DNA from: CAZQWJ01 sp964597265
GTDB lineage: Bacteria > Patescibacteriota > 4484-211 > JAGQKX01
Reading direction: 5' to 3'
Assembly: GCA_964597265.1 (NCBI GenBank)
Contig: CAZQWJ010000024.1
Coordinates: 1-15,416, forward strand
Length of the DNA stretch: 15,416 nt
In this document: in pieces, positions 8,312 to 14,701 of the stretch
Position numbering within the stretch: the first letter of the stretch is position 1
Layout of the letters: each line of letters starts with the position of its first letter
The notes under the pieces: model-generated
Database searches by the model: none
Told to the model about the DNA's origin: nothing
The model's input: the letters and a program-made list of their open reading frames with translations, nothing else
Program-made: the position numbers and the translations under genes

Positions 8312-9265
8312 AATAGCCTGGCAGGCGGTGAGGATGTCGGCGATATCGCCGTCCATAATAGCGTTCATGTTGTGCCAGGATTGGCTGATCCGATGGTCGG
8401 TAACGCGATTTTGAGGAAAGTTATACGTGCGGATCTTTTCTGATCGTTCGCCAGTCCCTACCTGCCCCGCACGTAGGTCGTCGATGTGTTCTTTTTGCTG
8501 GTCAATCATCATTTGAAATAAGCGAGAATGCAAAAGCGTTAGGGCGCGCATCCGGTTTTGTTGCTGGCTGCGTTCTTCTTGCGCCTCCACGGTCAAACCA
8601 GTTGGCAAATGAATAACACGCACTGCGGTTTCTACCTTGTTGACGTTTTGCCCACCTGCACCGCCAGCGCGAAATGTAGTAATTTCCAAATCGCTCGGGT
8701 TGATGGTAAGTGCCTGTTCTTTGACTGACGGAAGAACCGCAACAGTTACGGTTGATGTGTGGATACGGCCGGAGCTCTCTGTTTCGGGTACTCTTTGTAC
8801 CCTATGTACGCCTGATTCGTTTTTAAACATCGGGTAACTGCCCTTGCCCGTTACTTCCATGATAGCAATTTTCAACTCGCCTGGATTGCCATAGCGTTCG
8901 TCAAGCATGTCAAATTTCCAGTTTTGTCGTTGAGCAAATCGCTGATACATGCGTAACAGTGTTGCGCCAAATAGCCCTGCTTCTATGCCTCCGGCTGCGG
9001 GCCTGATTTCGACAATGGCTTTGTTGGGGTTTATGTCTGCGGGAAGTGAAGAATCGCTGTCGCCATTATCATGTTTTGCAGCTGGTTGTACCAAAGAGGC
9101 TTCCAGCGCTTCTTTTCGGTATTGTAACGCTTTGAGCTCTTCCTGCGCGAGTTCCTGCAGGGCAGGGTCACCTTGGGCTGCAGGGTCTTCCAGTAGGGTA
9201 CGAGTTTGGGCTATTTTTTCACCTAACTCGTCGATTTGTTGTTGTATGGCGGTTTTGTAATCCAC
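8288..9265 (-). CDS. prfA: Peptide chain release factor 1
   Basis: Class I release factor that reads UAA and UAG and triggers hydrolysis of peptidyl-tRNA on the ribosome. RF1 identity is shown by HRVQRVPETESSGRIHTS (154-171), where PET at 160-162 is the RF1-type PxT stop-recognition motif, by GGAGGQNVNK with the catalytic GGQ at 204-206, and by RSEKIRTYNFPQNRVTDHR. RF2 would carry SPF and a different following motif. At 325 residues it is shorter than the usual 355-360; the loss is mainly in N-terminal domain 1. The EIRPAAGGIEAGLF segment has Ile where RF1 usually has Asp (GGDEA). The start is a GTG at 9265 with no visible ribosome site. The last seven residues, PTPGVGH, and the TGA stop lie in a family A repeat. 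It is downstream of rpmE on the same strand, 103 bases away. Confidence 0.96.
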   Translation of the reverse strand: MDYKTAIQQQIDELGEKIAQTRTLLEDPAAQGDPALQELAQEELKALQYRKEALEASLVQPAAKHDNGDSDSSLPADINPNKAIVEIRPAAGGIEAGLFGATLLRMYQRFAQRQNWKFDMLDERYGNPGELKIAIMEVTGKGSYPMFKNESGVHRVQRVPETESSGRIHTSTVTVAVLPSVKEQALTINPSDLEITTFRAGGAGGQNVNKVETAVRVIHLPTGLTVEAQEERSQQQNRMRALTLLHSRLFQMMIDQQKEHIDDLRAGQVGTGERSEKIRTYNFPQNRVTDHRISQSWHNMNAIMDGDIADILTACQAIPTPGVGH

Positions 9266-9277
9266 GATGCAGGAAAA

Positions 9278-9361
9278 GAAAAGAGTAAATAGTAGAGTGC
9301 AAAGATGCAGATAAAAATTAAGAAAGTTCCTTAGTTTTTCTTTTTTATGTTTACTCTTTTC
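9278..9361 (+). repeat. Family B AT-rich inverted-repeat element, copy 1
   Basis: The element is bounded by perfect 12-base inverted repeats, gaaaagagtaaa at 9278-9289 and its complement at 9350-9361. Its core at 9297-9334 (contains cagataaaaattaag and ccttag) is shared with 11163-11198 and, inverted, with 9733-9777. It fills most of the spacer between rpmE and prfA. Confidence 0.6.
9313..9339 (-). terminator. Possible weak terminator hairpin downstream of rpmE
   Basis: A 10-base stem (arms 9313-9322 and 9330-9339, with one wobble pair) and a 7-base loop are flanked by A and T runs, so read on the minus strand it ends in a T-run after rpmE. The stem has only two or three G-C pairs and may be weak. 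It lies inside the family B element. Confidence 0.35.
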
Positions 9362-9368
9362 TCTTACT

Positions 9369-9698
9369 CTATGCTTTCTGGCGCATTTCTTCGATCATTT
9401 GCTTGAGGGATTTGGTGCTGCTGTCTCTGCCAGAAGCGTCTTTGGCAATGCCTTTCTTTTTTGCTTTTCGCTTGGATACCGTGGTTTTGGTATCTGCAGC
9501 TTGTTTCTTCTGACGTTCAAATTTCTCAACACGACCCTCGGTGTCAATGAATTTCTTCTGGCCGGTATAAAATGGATGGCAGGCGCTGCAAATCTCAACC
9601 TTGATTTCGGTCAAAATTGAGCCAGTAACAAAGGTATTCCCGCACGCGCAGGTTACTACTGTGTTGGTATGATATTGAGGGTGAATGTCAGTTTTCAT
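9369..9698 (-). CDS. rpmE: 50S ribosomal protein bL31 with basic C-terminal extension
   Basis: Large-subunit ribosomal protein. The N-terminal 70 residues are canonical: MKTDIHPQYH, then a zinc-type CxC...CxxC pattern (Cys17, Cys19, Cys37, Cys40) and HPFYTGQKKFIDTEGRVEKF. This is the Zn-containing (C+) form. It has 109 residues against a usual length near 70. The extra part (about 70-109) is Lys/Arg-rich (KRKAKKKGIAK) and probably disordered, perhaps contacting rRNA. The ATG at 9698 is fixed by the family N-terminus. It is on the same strand as prfA, an arrangement common in bacteria, and diverges from hisS. Confidence 0.96.
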   Translation of the reverse strand: MKTDIHPQYHTNTVVTCACGNTFVTGSILTEIKVEICSACHPFYTGQKKFIDTEGRVEKFERQKKQAADTKTTVSKRKAKKKGIAKDASGRDSSTKSLKQMIEEMRQKA

Positions 9699-9711
9699 AT
9701 ATCGATAGAAG

Positions 9712-9800
9712 ATAAAAGTTAAAAAAGCAAGGCTAAGGCGCTTTCCTAATTTATATCTTTCATCTGTATTTTTGCTCTCTTATCTTTTCGCTTTACTCTA
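9712..9800 (-). repeat. Family B AT-rich element, copy 2 (inverted)
   Basis: The reverse complement of 9733-9777 aligns with the core of copy 1: cagatgaaa, then aaattaggaaag and ccttag, with a 5-base insertion. The outer ends are A/G-rich and T/C-rich but pair poorly, so the outer borders are approximate. It sits between the divergent rpmE and hisS genes. Confidence 0.5.
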
Positions 9801-9817
9801 CCTTAGCGGGCTTATGT

Positions 9818-9829
9818 TATCATATCAGC
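9818..9829 (+). promoter_or_regulatory. -10-like hexamer for hisS, leaderless spacing
   Basis: TATCAT at 9818-9823 is followed by exactly 6 bases before the ATG, placing the expected transcript start at the start codon. No good -35 box is seen and there is no Shine-Dalgarno motif. The same spacing recurs before the next two plus-strand genes. Confidence 0.5.
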
Positions 9830-11137
9830 ATGACAAAAAGCAATCAGCTATCAACGCAACCATATCGTGGTATGCAGGACTTTTTCCCCGAAGAGATGCG
9901 GATTCGGCGGTATATTTTTGATACGTGGCGGCGGGTTTGCGAACAGTTTGGCTATGAAGAATATCAAACCCCACTCCTGGAGGAAGCGGCAGTATACCGT
10001 GCAAAATCCGGTGATGAGGTAGGAGGTAAGGAGCTGTTTACCTTGACAGATCAGGGCGAACGAGAATTGGCTATCCGACCCGAAATGACCCCGTCAGTTA
10101 CCCGGCTGGTTGCGCGACGTTATCAGCAGTGGCCCAAGCCAATTCGACTGTTTAATATCTCCAATTTTGCTCGACAGGAACGCCCTCAACGAGGGCGTAA
10201 TCGCGAGTTTTGGCAGTTGAACTTTGATATTTTTGGAGAAGAGTCATTGATGGCGGATGTTGAGATCTTGACCATGGCGATTGAAATAATGCTTGCCTTT
10301 GGTTCGCCAGAACGGTCGTTTGTGGTTAGAATCAATAGTCGGGTGTTGCTCCAAGAGGTGTTAACTGATGTCGTTGGTATTTCGACGGATAAGCAGCAAG
10401 AGGTAACCCGCTTGATGGATAAGTCGGGCAAAATGTCTCCCGAGACGTTTGCAGCGGCCGCAGAAGAGGTTGGTTTGACATCCAACCAGATTGCAAAATT
10501 ACAGGAGTTTTTGGCATTGGAAGGGATGGATCAGATGATGACGTTTCAAAACTTGAGCAATTACGAAGGACTACGGCAGGTGGAATTTTTGATAAGCCAG
10601 TTTGTCAAATTAGGGTATCCTGAGTGGGCAGTGCAATTTGCGCCGTCGTTGGTACGCGGGTTTGATTATTACGATGGGATGATCTTTGAAGTGTTTGATA
10701 CCAATCCCGAAAACCCTCGATCGTTGTTTGGCGGTGGTCGATACAATGGGCTGGCGAGTTTGTTTGGGGTAGAGAATTTTCCCGCAGTGGGCTGTGCGCC
10801 GGGGGATGAGACGTTGGCGCTCTTTTTGAACTCATGGGGTATTGCACCGGACCTGTCAGAGCAAAAGACGGTGTATATTCCTGCGCTTTCTGATGATGTT
10901 GTGTATTATTTTGGCCTGGGCAAGGCATTGCGGCAACAAGGCGTGACTGTGGTGAATGGTTTGAGTGCGGTATCCATAGGCAATGCGCTCAGCGAAGCGA
11001 ACAAAAAAGCGTATGACTGGGTGCTGATTGTGGGCGAACAAGAGCGGCAGAGTGATGAGTTTAGCGTAAAAAACCTATTGACAGGCGAGCAGACGACAGT
11101 GAATTCTTTGGAAGACGTAGTGAAGATGATACAATAG
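9830..11137 (+). CDS. hisS: Histidine--tRNA ligase
   Basis: Class II synthetase that charges tRNA-His with histidine using ATP. Typical features are YRGMQDFFPEE near the start, LAIRPEMTPSVTRL (79-93), motif 2 with FARQERPQRGRNREFWQL (113-130), and the histidine-binding LVRGFDYYDGMIFE (274-287) that includes the catalytic Arg276. GGGRYNGL (301-308) and a C-terminal anticodon-binding domain (about 345-435) follow. At 435 residues it is near the usual length. In motif 3 the usual G-[LIV]-E-R-[LI] reads GDETL (325-329), so the invariant ATP-binding arginine is Thr328. I recall similar variants in other CPR-type HisRS, so it is probably a lineage feature and not a defect. The ATG at 9830 agrees with the family start. 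Confidence 0.95.
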   Translation: MTKSNQLSTQPYRGMQDFFPEEMRIRRYIFDTWRRVCEQFGYEEYQTPLLEEAAVYRAKSGDEVGGKELFTLTDQGERELAIRPEMTPSVTRLVARRYQQWPKPIRLFNISNFARQERPQRGRNREFWQLNFDIFGEESLMADVEILTMAIEIMLAFGSPERSFVVRINSRVLLQEVLTDVVGISTDKQQEVTRLMDKSGKMSPETFAAAAEEVGLTSNQIAKLQEFLALEGMDQMMTFQNLSNYEGLRQVEFLISQFVKLGYPEWAVQFAPSLVRGFDYYDGMIFEVFDTNPENPRSLFGGGRYNGLASLFGVENFPAVGCAPGDETLALFLNSWGIAPDLSEQKTVYIPALSDDVVYYFGLGKALRQQGVTVVNGLSAVSIGNALSEANKKAYDWVLIVGEQERQSDEFSVKNLLTGEQTTVNSLEDVVKMIQ

Positions 11138-11157
11138 GGAAGATTACAGAGAAAATA

Positions 11158-11211
11158 GAAAAGAGCAAGGCTACAGATGAAAATTAAAAGTTCATTAGAT
11201 TTGGTCTTTTC
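11158..11211 (+). repeat. Family B AT-rich inverted-repeat element, copy 3
   Basis: The ends gaaaagagcaa (11158-11168) and ttggtcttttc (11201-11211) pair at 10 of 11 positions. The core at 11163-11198 aligns with copy 1 at about 30 of 36 compared bases. It is the shortest copy and lies between hisS and the metallo-hydrolase gene. A hairpin here could also end hisS transcripts, but no strong GC stem is present. Confidence 0.55.
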
Positions 11212-11220
11212 TCTTTAATT

Positions 11221-11232
11221 TATACATTTCTT
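11221..11232 (+). promoter_or_regulatory. -10-like hexamer for the metallo-hydrolase gene, leaderless spacing
   Basis: TATACA at 11221-11226 is followed by 6 bases before the ATG at 11233. No Shine-Dalgarno motif and no convincing -35 box are seen. Confidence 0.45.
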
Positions 11233-11889
11233 ATGAAAATAACGTATCTTGGCCATGCTAGTTTTCTCATAGAAACTCAAGGCAAAAAAGTCCTGATCGA
11301 TCCGTATGATCCTGAGAAGCTGGGGATGAAGTGGAAAGAGCAGGAGGCTGACATCGTGTGCCTGACGCACGATCATGACGATCACGCATATCTGGCCGGT
11401 GTGAAGGGCAATCCGGTGATTATTTCGGATCCAGGCGAGTATGAAGTGGCCGACGTGCGAATCCAAGGGCTGTCGGCATTTCATGATGATAAGCAGGGTG
11501 CCGAGCGTGGTCCGGTAACGTTGTTTTTGATTGAATCAGAGGGAATCAATGTCGCGCATTTTGGCGATATCGGGCATGAGCTTTTGGATGAGCAAAAAGA
11601 ACAGCTAGGTTCGGTTGATGTACTGATGCTTCCGGTAGGTGGTGTATTTACCATTACTGCCAAACAGGCAGGGGAGATGGTGGCGGAGATTGAGCCAGGG
11701 ATTACTATTCCTATGCATTATGGTATTGCAGGCACCAAGGGTGTAGAGTGGGGTCTGACGCCACTTGAGGATTTTTTGCGCGAGATGGGAGTAGAGAATG
11801 CCGAGCCTAAGAAAAACCTAGAATTAAAGAGTAAAGCCGCCCTCTCCGAAGAAAGCGAAGTGATCGTCCTCGATCCGCAGTTTGGGTAA
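11233..11889 (+). CDS. UlaG-like metallo-beta-lactamase-fold hydrolase
   Basis: Predicted metal-dependent hydrolase of the UlaG/Lactamase_B_3 type; the substrate is unknown. MKITYLGHASFLIET at the N-terminus and VLIDPYDP (20-27) are typical. The metal site HxHxDH is THDHDDH, with His46, His48, Asp50 and His51. Further likely ligands are His84 (SAFHDD), Asp112 and His115 (FGDIGH) and His162 (PMHYG). At 218 residues it is a complete single-domain protein with no signal peptide, so it acts in the cytoplasm. It lies 95 bases after hisS and appears to have its own promoter. Members of this family are widespread, and without more context a specific substrate, such as the ascorbate lactone of UlaG itself, should not be assumed. 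Confidence 0.9.
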   Translation: MKITYLGHASFLIETQGKKVLIDPYDPEKLGMKWKEQEADIVCLTHDHDDHAYLAGVKGNPVIISDPGEYEVADVRIQGLSAFHDDKQGAERGPVTLFLIESEGINVAHFGDIGHELLDEQKEQLGSVDVLMLPVGGVFTITAKQAGEMVAEIEPGITIPMHYGIAGTKGVEWGLTPLEDFLREMGVENAEPKKNLELKSKAALSEESEVIVLDPQFG

Positions 11890-11890
11890 G

Positions 11891-11925
11891 TTGCTTCGTA
11901 TGAGGCTTTTGAGTATACTTTCCTC
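11891..11925 (+). promoter_or_regulatory. Promoter of the toxin-antitoxin pair
   Basis: TTGCTT at 11891-11896 and TATACT at 11914-11919 are 17 bases apart, and TATACT ends 6 bases before the antitoxin ATG. This is the best promoter in the window and again implies a leaderless transcript. Type II antitoxins often repress such promoters, but no clear operator palindrome is visible. Confidence 0.55.
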
Positions 11926-12189
11926 ATGTTAATACCATCAACAAAAAATGTAAAAACAATTACAGATATGCGTGAAAACGCATTAGGTGTCCTGAGTCAA
12001 GTCAAGCGAAACGGCTTTGCCTATATATTTTATAAATCCAAACCGCAGGCAGTAATTTTGGACATCGATGATTTTATATCCCTACATGAAGCACTTGAGG
12101 ATCAATTGGACACGCAAGAGGCGAAAAAACTTTCCCGTGAGGCACGGGGAACAGGCATTGCGATCGAGGACGTAGAGCAGTATGTATAA
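11926..12189 (+). CDS. Phd/YefM-type antitoxin
   Basis: 87 residues. The N-terminal half has the Phd/YefM fold pattern: a start similar to VKTITDMRENALGVLSQVK, then AYIFYKSKPQAVILDIDDF, where the antitoxin dimer binds DNA. The C-terminal part (about 55-87, EALEDQLDTQEAKKLSREAR onward) is charged and helical, as expected of the toxin-wrapping tail. Its stop codon overlaps the toxin start by 8 bases, the usual antitoxin-first arrangement, so translation is probably coupled. By analogy with the family it neutralises the adjacent RelE-like toxin and represses its own promoter. No activity can be shown from sequence. Confidence 0.9.
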   Translation: MLIPSTKNVKTITDMRENALGVLSQVKRNGFAYIFYKSKPQAVILDIDDFISLHEALEDQLDTQEAKKLSREARGTGIAIEDVEQYV

Positions 12190-12451
12190 GGTCTTTTTTA
12201 CCAATAAGTCTTCAAAAGAACTCTCTAAACTCTCTCGCGTTCATGCCAAAACAATACTCTCCAAGATCAAACAACTGACATACCCATTTCCTGCGAATTT
12301 TGATATCAAATCAATGCAGGGAGTTGCAGGGTTTTTCCGTTTGCGGGTCGGCACCATGCGGGTGATTGTTGAACTGGATACCAAAAGGAAAGAAATATGG
12401 ATACGCAAAGTAGGATATCGGCAGGATGTGTATAAGAACTATAAAAGGTAG
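12182..12451 (+). CDS. RelE/ParE-family toxin
   Basis: 89 residues, the usual size. MYKVFFTNKSSKELSKL, a helical pair, a VAGFFRLRVGTMRVIVELD strand region and the ending IWIRKVGYRQDVYKNYK follow the RelE/ParE fold. The basic RLRVGTMRVI and the terminal Gly-Tyr-Arg-x-x-x-Tyr pattern fit ribosome-dependent mRNA cleavage (RelE type) better than gyrase poisoning (ParE), but this is inference. It overlaps the antitoxin by 8 bases. Its 3' end faces the LUD gene across 37 bases with no terminator hairpin evident. Confidence 0.9.
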   Translation: MYKVFFTNKSSKELSKLSRVHAKTILSKIKQLTYPFPANFDIKSMQGVAGFFRLRVGTMRVIVELDTKRKEIWIRKVGYRQDVYKNYKR

Positions 12452-12488
12452 TGGTAGGATCAACGTCCGATTTCAAAAGCCAGGATAT

Positions 12489-13106
12489 TTAGAATCCCAA
12501 ATCTTCCTCGACCAGGATAAAATGCACTTTTCTCCCAATCATTGGGGCTTCGCCCTTGGAAATGACTATCTTGTTAAGCTGGGTGCCCGAGCCGTATAAC
12601 TCCTGCATGTGTTTGTCTTCCAGCGGCACAACGTGATTTTGTAGTCTTTTCATTGCTTCGTCCATGGTGGGAACAATCTTTTTGGTACTCACCACAAAAA
12701 TGAGGTTGGGAGAGGTATACACAACATGCGGCAGCTGACTTGCCGTGTTGCTCGCTACTACAAACTCGCCATTCTCCACCAATGCATGTACACTGCCTAG
12801 GTAATAGTCGGATAGTACTGACTGGCGTCTGAGTGCGTCTCTTTTTTCTTTATTATCTTCTGCAAGTATTTTTGCATGGAGATTTATCCATTTGTGCTCT
12901 CCGGACTTGAGATAGTTTATGTAACCGATCTGTTCAAGTGTCACTGATGAGCCGTTCATAACAGATACACCCTCAGGGATAGTTTTAATAATATGGTCAA
13001 GTGCTTCATTGGCGTTTTGCACGACAACAACTGCGTATCCCTTTTGAGAGAGGGCTCCGACTGTCTTTTGTAGAGATTCGTTAGTTGCTAATTGGTCAAA
13101 TGACAT
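12489..13106 (-). CDS. LUD-domain protein (LutC/YkgG-like)
   Basis: 205 residues from the ATG at 13106. The LUD domain is seen in GSSVTLEQIG (52-61), SDYYLGSVHALVENGEFV (99-116), ASNTASQLP (118-126), VVSTKKIVP (138-146) and the ending ILVEEDLGF. In the family this domain belongs to lactate-utilisation proteins such as LutB and LutC, but single-domain forms are common and their role is uncertain. No LutA or LutB partner is nearby. The frame stays open upstream to a TTG at 13166 and contains an ATG at 13151. I chose 13106 because MSFDQLATNESLQKTV matches the family N-terminus, while the longer form would read into a family A repeat. Confidence 0.88.
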   Translation of the reverse strand: MSFDQLATNESLQKTVGALSQKGYAVVVVQNANEALDHIIKTIPEGVSVMNGSSVTLEQIGYINYLKSGEHKWINLHAKILAEDNKEKRDALRRQSVLSDYYLGSVHALVENGEFVVASNTASQLPHVVYTSPNLIFVVSTKKIVPTMDEAMKRLQNHVVPLEDKHMQELYGSGTQLNKIVISKGEAPMIGRKVHFILVEEDLGF

Positions 13107-13155
13107 AGTATGTTGCTTACTTGGAATGCAATAATGAACCGCCGTACCCATATAG

Positions 13156-13217
13156 GACCTTATCAATTTGGACGCCTGTTTTGCCGCGCCACATCAATGC
13201 TCGACTCCCGGAGTCGG
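13156..13217. repeat. Family A palindromic repeat, copy 2 (overlaps 3' end of the acidic protein gene)
   Basis: The core shared with copy 1 runs from atttggacgcctgtttt through ccacatcaatgc. Hairpin arms 13202-13208 and 13210-13216 are perfect with a single-base loop. The tca at 13194-13196 is at the same place in the repeat as the prfA stop and ends the gene to the right. It fills the 87-base gap between that gene and the LUD start. Confidence 0.82.
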
Positions 13218-13550
13218 GGCCGTTGGGGTTGGGAGGTTTTCTAGTAGTTCTTTGATTCCTTCTATCTGCACACGTTCCAACAGCTCTCGGAGAATCTCAT
13301 CGCTGATATCTTGGGTACTTTGGCCCATTTTGTTTTTAACCTGAGCGTCAATGTATGCATTAGCTTCTTTTTCGTCATCTATCTGCTCAAGGTGTTGGAG
13401 GTCTTCGTCTGTTAAAATTTCACTAATCAGTGTTTCAAGCTCGCGTGTCACAAACTGCACGGTTGACATATAAAAATGCGCCTTCTCTTCTTCTGTCATC
13501 TCGAGTTGATTGAGTAACTGTTCTATTTTTTCGTTAAGCTCAGCGTTCAT
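13194..13550 (-). CDS. Small acidic helical protein, unknown function
   Basis: 118 residues, rich in Glu and Leu, with long predicted helices (MNAELNEKIEQLLNQLEM, then TRELETLISEIL and EILRELLERVQIEGIKELL). I do not recognise it firmly; short acidic helical proteins of this kind, such as those labelled DUF5663, are frequent in CPR genomes. It has no signal peptide, membrane segment or cysteines. The C-terminal PTPGVEH and the TGA stop come from a family A repeat, as in prfA, so the ancestral end was probably around LENLPTPTA. It is 35 bases downstream of the next gene to the right on the same strand and may share its transcript. A weak AAAAGG lies about 13 bases before the ATG. Confidence 0.75.
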   Translation of the reverse strand: MNAELNEKIEQLLNQLEMTEEEKAHFYMSTVQFVTRELETLISEILTDEDLQHLEQIDDEKEANAYIDAQVKNKMGQSTQDISDEILRELLERVQIEGIKELLENLPTPTAPTPGVEH

Positions 13551-13585
13551 ATTTGTGTTGTGCCTTTTACGGCTGTTTAAAGTAA

Positions 13586-14551
13586 CTATTTTAAGATTGC
13601 GGAACTAAGTGCTTTTGCAGTACTAAGAGAAACAGCGCCGATTGCAAAATTTCGGATAGAACGTTTTGCTTTCTTGTACTTCTCAAAACGCCGTTCGAAC
13701 TCTTCAGGGTTGCGGGATTTGTTGACATGATATCGGGCCCATTTGTTCCAGATGAGGCCACTGGTGGGGGCTGACGCGATCATCACTATCGGAGATAGAC
13801 CATATATATAAGCACCCAATGCAGTACCCCAACCTGCAGCCCCTGCTCTGCTCAGACTTCCCATTTCATATTCCAATGGCTCTCCTTCTTCAATAGATTC
13901 AAAATCCAAATTCATATCCAAAAGCCTTTTGCGCGTCAGTTCCTTTACTTTATGATGAGGAAGTCGATTGGCGATTTCCCAGACATGGTCGTTCTCAAGT
14001 GTATGGGTTATCTGTGCGAGGTACTCTCGCTGTTCTGCGGCAGGCAACTGCTCGATGAGCGTCCTGGCTGCCTGCAGAAGCATGTTGGCGTTGGCAAATT
14101 TGCCTGAGGCATATTGCCATTCCTTTTTGGATGAACGGGTCAGGCGTTTCAGTCCACGCTGTTGATCCACGCTTTGTGCTCGGCCCGCTGCAGTAGTTGC
14201 ACGAGTCAGCAGTTGCTGTGCCTCGTTCATGATAGAGTCAACAGCCGGTCTATAGTCCCCGTCCTCTACTAAACGGGCTACTTTGTTTGCCAAATATGAA
14301 GGTTCATTCTTTCCTTTTTCCTTATTAGACGATACGTGTGTACCTGCTTGTACTAATAGCGGTGCGAGCGTTGCGGTGTACTGAGGTTCGTCGAGACCGT
14401 ATCTGGCCAATGTGTCCTGATTGTATTCAAGTTCTGTAGTTTGTTGAATTGTTCTTTCGTTCACTTCAGACCCTGAGCGAGTAGGAAATATCCCTTCCTT
14501 GTTTCTTTGTTGAATACCAACTCCCATATGGTTAGCATACCATATACTCAT
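13586..14551 (-). CDS. Unknown protein with hydrophobic C-terminal segments
   Basis: 321 residues. I do not recognise a family. Residues 1-60 are polar and low in structure, and 85-215 are charged and helical (for example LANKVARLVEDGDYRPAVDS and ANMLLQAARTLIEQL). Residues about 236-268 contain a Gly/Ala-rich hydrophobic stretch (GAAGWGTALGAYIYGLSPIV, then MIASAPTSGLIW) that could form one or two membrane passes. A very basic segment follows (RRFEKYKKAKRSIR) and then another hydrophobic helix to the end (302-320). Tail anchoring in the membrane with a cytoplasmic helical body is plausible. Met1 (14551) and Met9 (14527) are both possible starts; TATGCT lies 6 bases before Met9, matching the leaderless pattern seen elsewhere, so Met9 may be the true start. 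Confidence 0.7.
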   Translation of the reverse strand: MSIWYANHMGVGIQQRNKEGIFPTRSGSEVNERTIQQTTELEYNQDTLARYGLDEPQYTATLAPLLVQAGTHVSSNKEKGKNEPSYLANKVARLVEDGDYRPAVDSIMNEAQQLLTRATTAAGRAQSVDQQRGLKRLTRSSKKEWQYASGKFANANMLLQAARTLIEQLPAAEQREYLAQITHTLENDHVWEIANRLPHHKVKELTRKRLLDMNLDFESIEEGEPLEYEMGSLSRAGAAGWGTALGAYIYGLSPIVMIASAPTSGLIWNKWARYHVNKSRNPEEFERRFEKYKKAKRSIRNFAIGAVSLSTAKALSSAILK

Positions 14552-14584
14552 GCGGAAAGGGAAAGCACAGATTGAGGTTCGTTA

Positions 14585-14693
14585 TGGGTCTATATCAATT
14601 TGACACCTGTTTCTCCGCGCCACATCAATGCCCGACTCCCTGCCTCTGCCTACGCAGACAGGTGCGCAGGCAGGCCCGACCCCGGGAGTCGGG
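14585..14693. repeat. Family A palindromic repeat, copy 3, with an internal insertion
   Basis: It shares atatcaattt, cctgttt and ccgcgccacatcaatg with copy 2. The hairpin left arm cccgactcc (14631-14639) and right arm gggagtcggg (14684-14693) are separated by 44 bases instead of one. It lies just downstream of the repeat-protein gene, whose own TAG at 14702-14704 comes before the repeat is reached. Confidence 0.8.
14640..14674. repeat. 35-base palindromic insertion nested in family A copy 3
   Basis: The inserted segment begins and ends with inverted ctgcct/aggcag arms (14640-14645 and 14668-14673, extendable by one outer base pair). It is flanked by cccgactcc (14631-14639) and cccgacccc (14675-14683), which differ at one base and look like a target-site duplication of the hairpin arm. 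Confidence 0.55.
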
Positions 14694-14701
14694 CGTGATT
14701 A

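Noticed and set aside
12489..13166. Longer LUD protein starting at the TTG at 13166
   Set aside because: The extra 20 residues do not fit the family N-terminus and come partly from a family A repeat. The ATG at 13106 gives the expected start.
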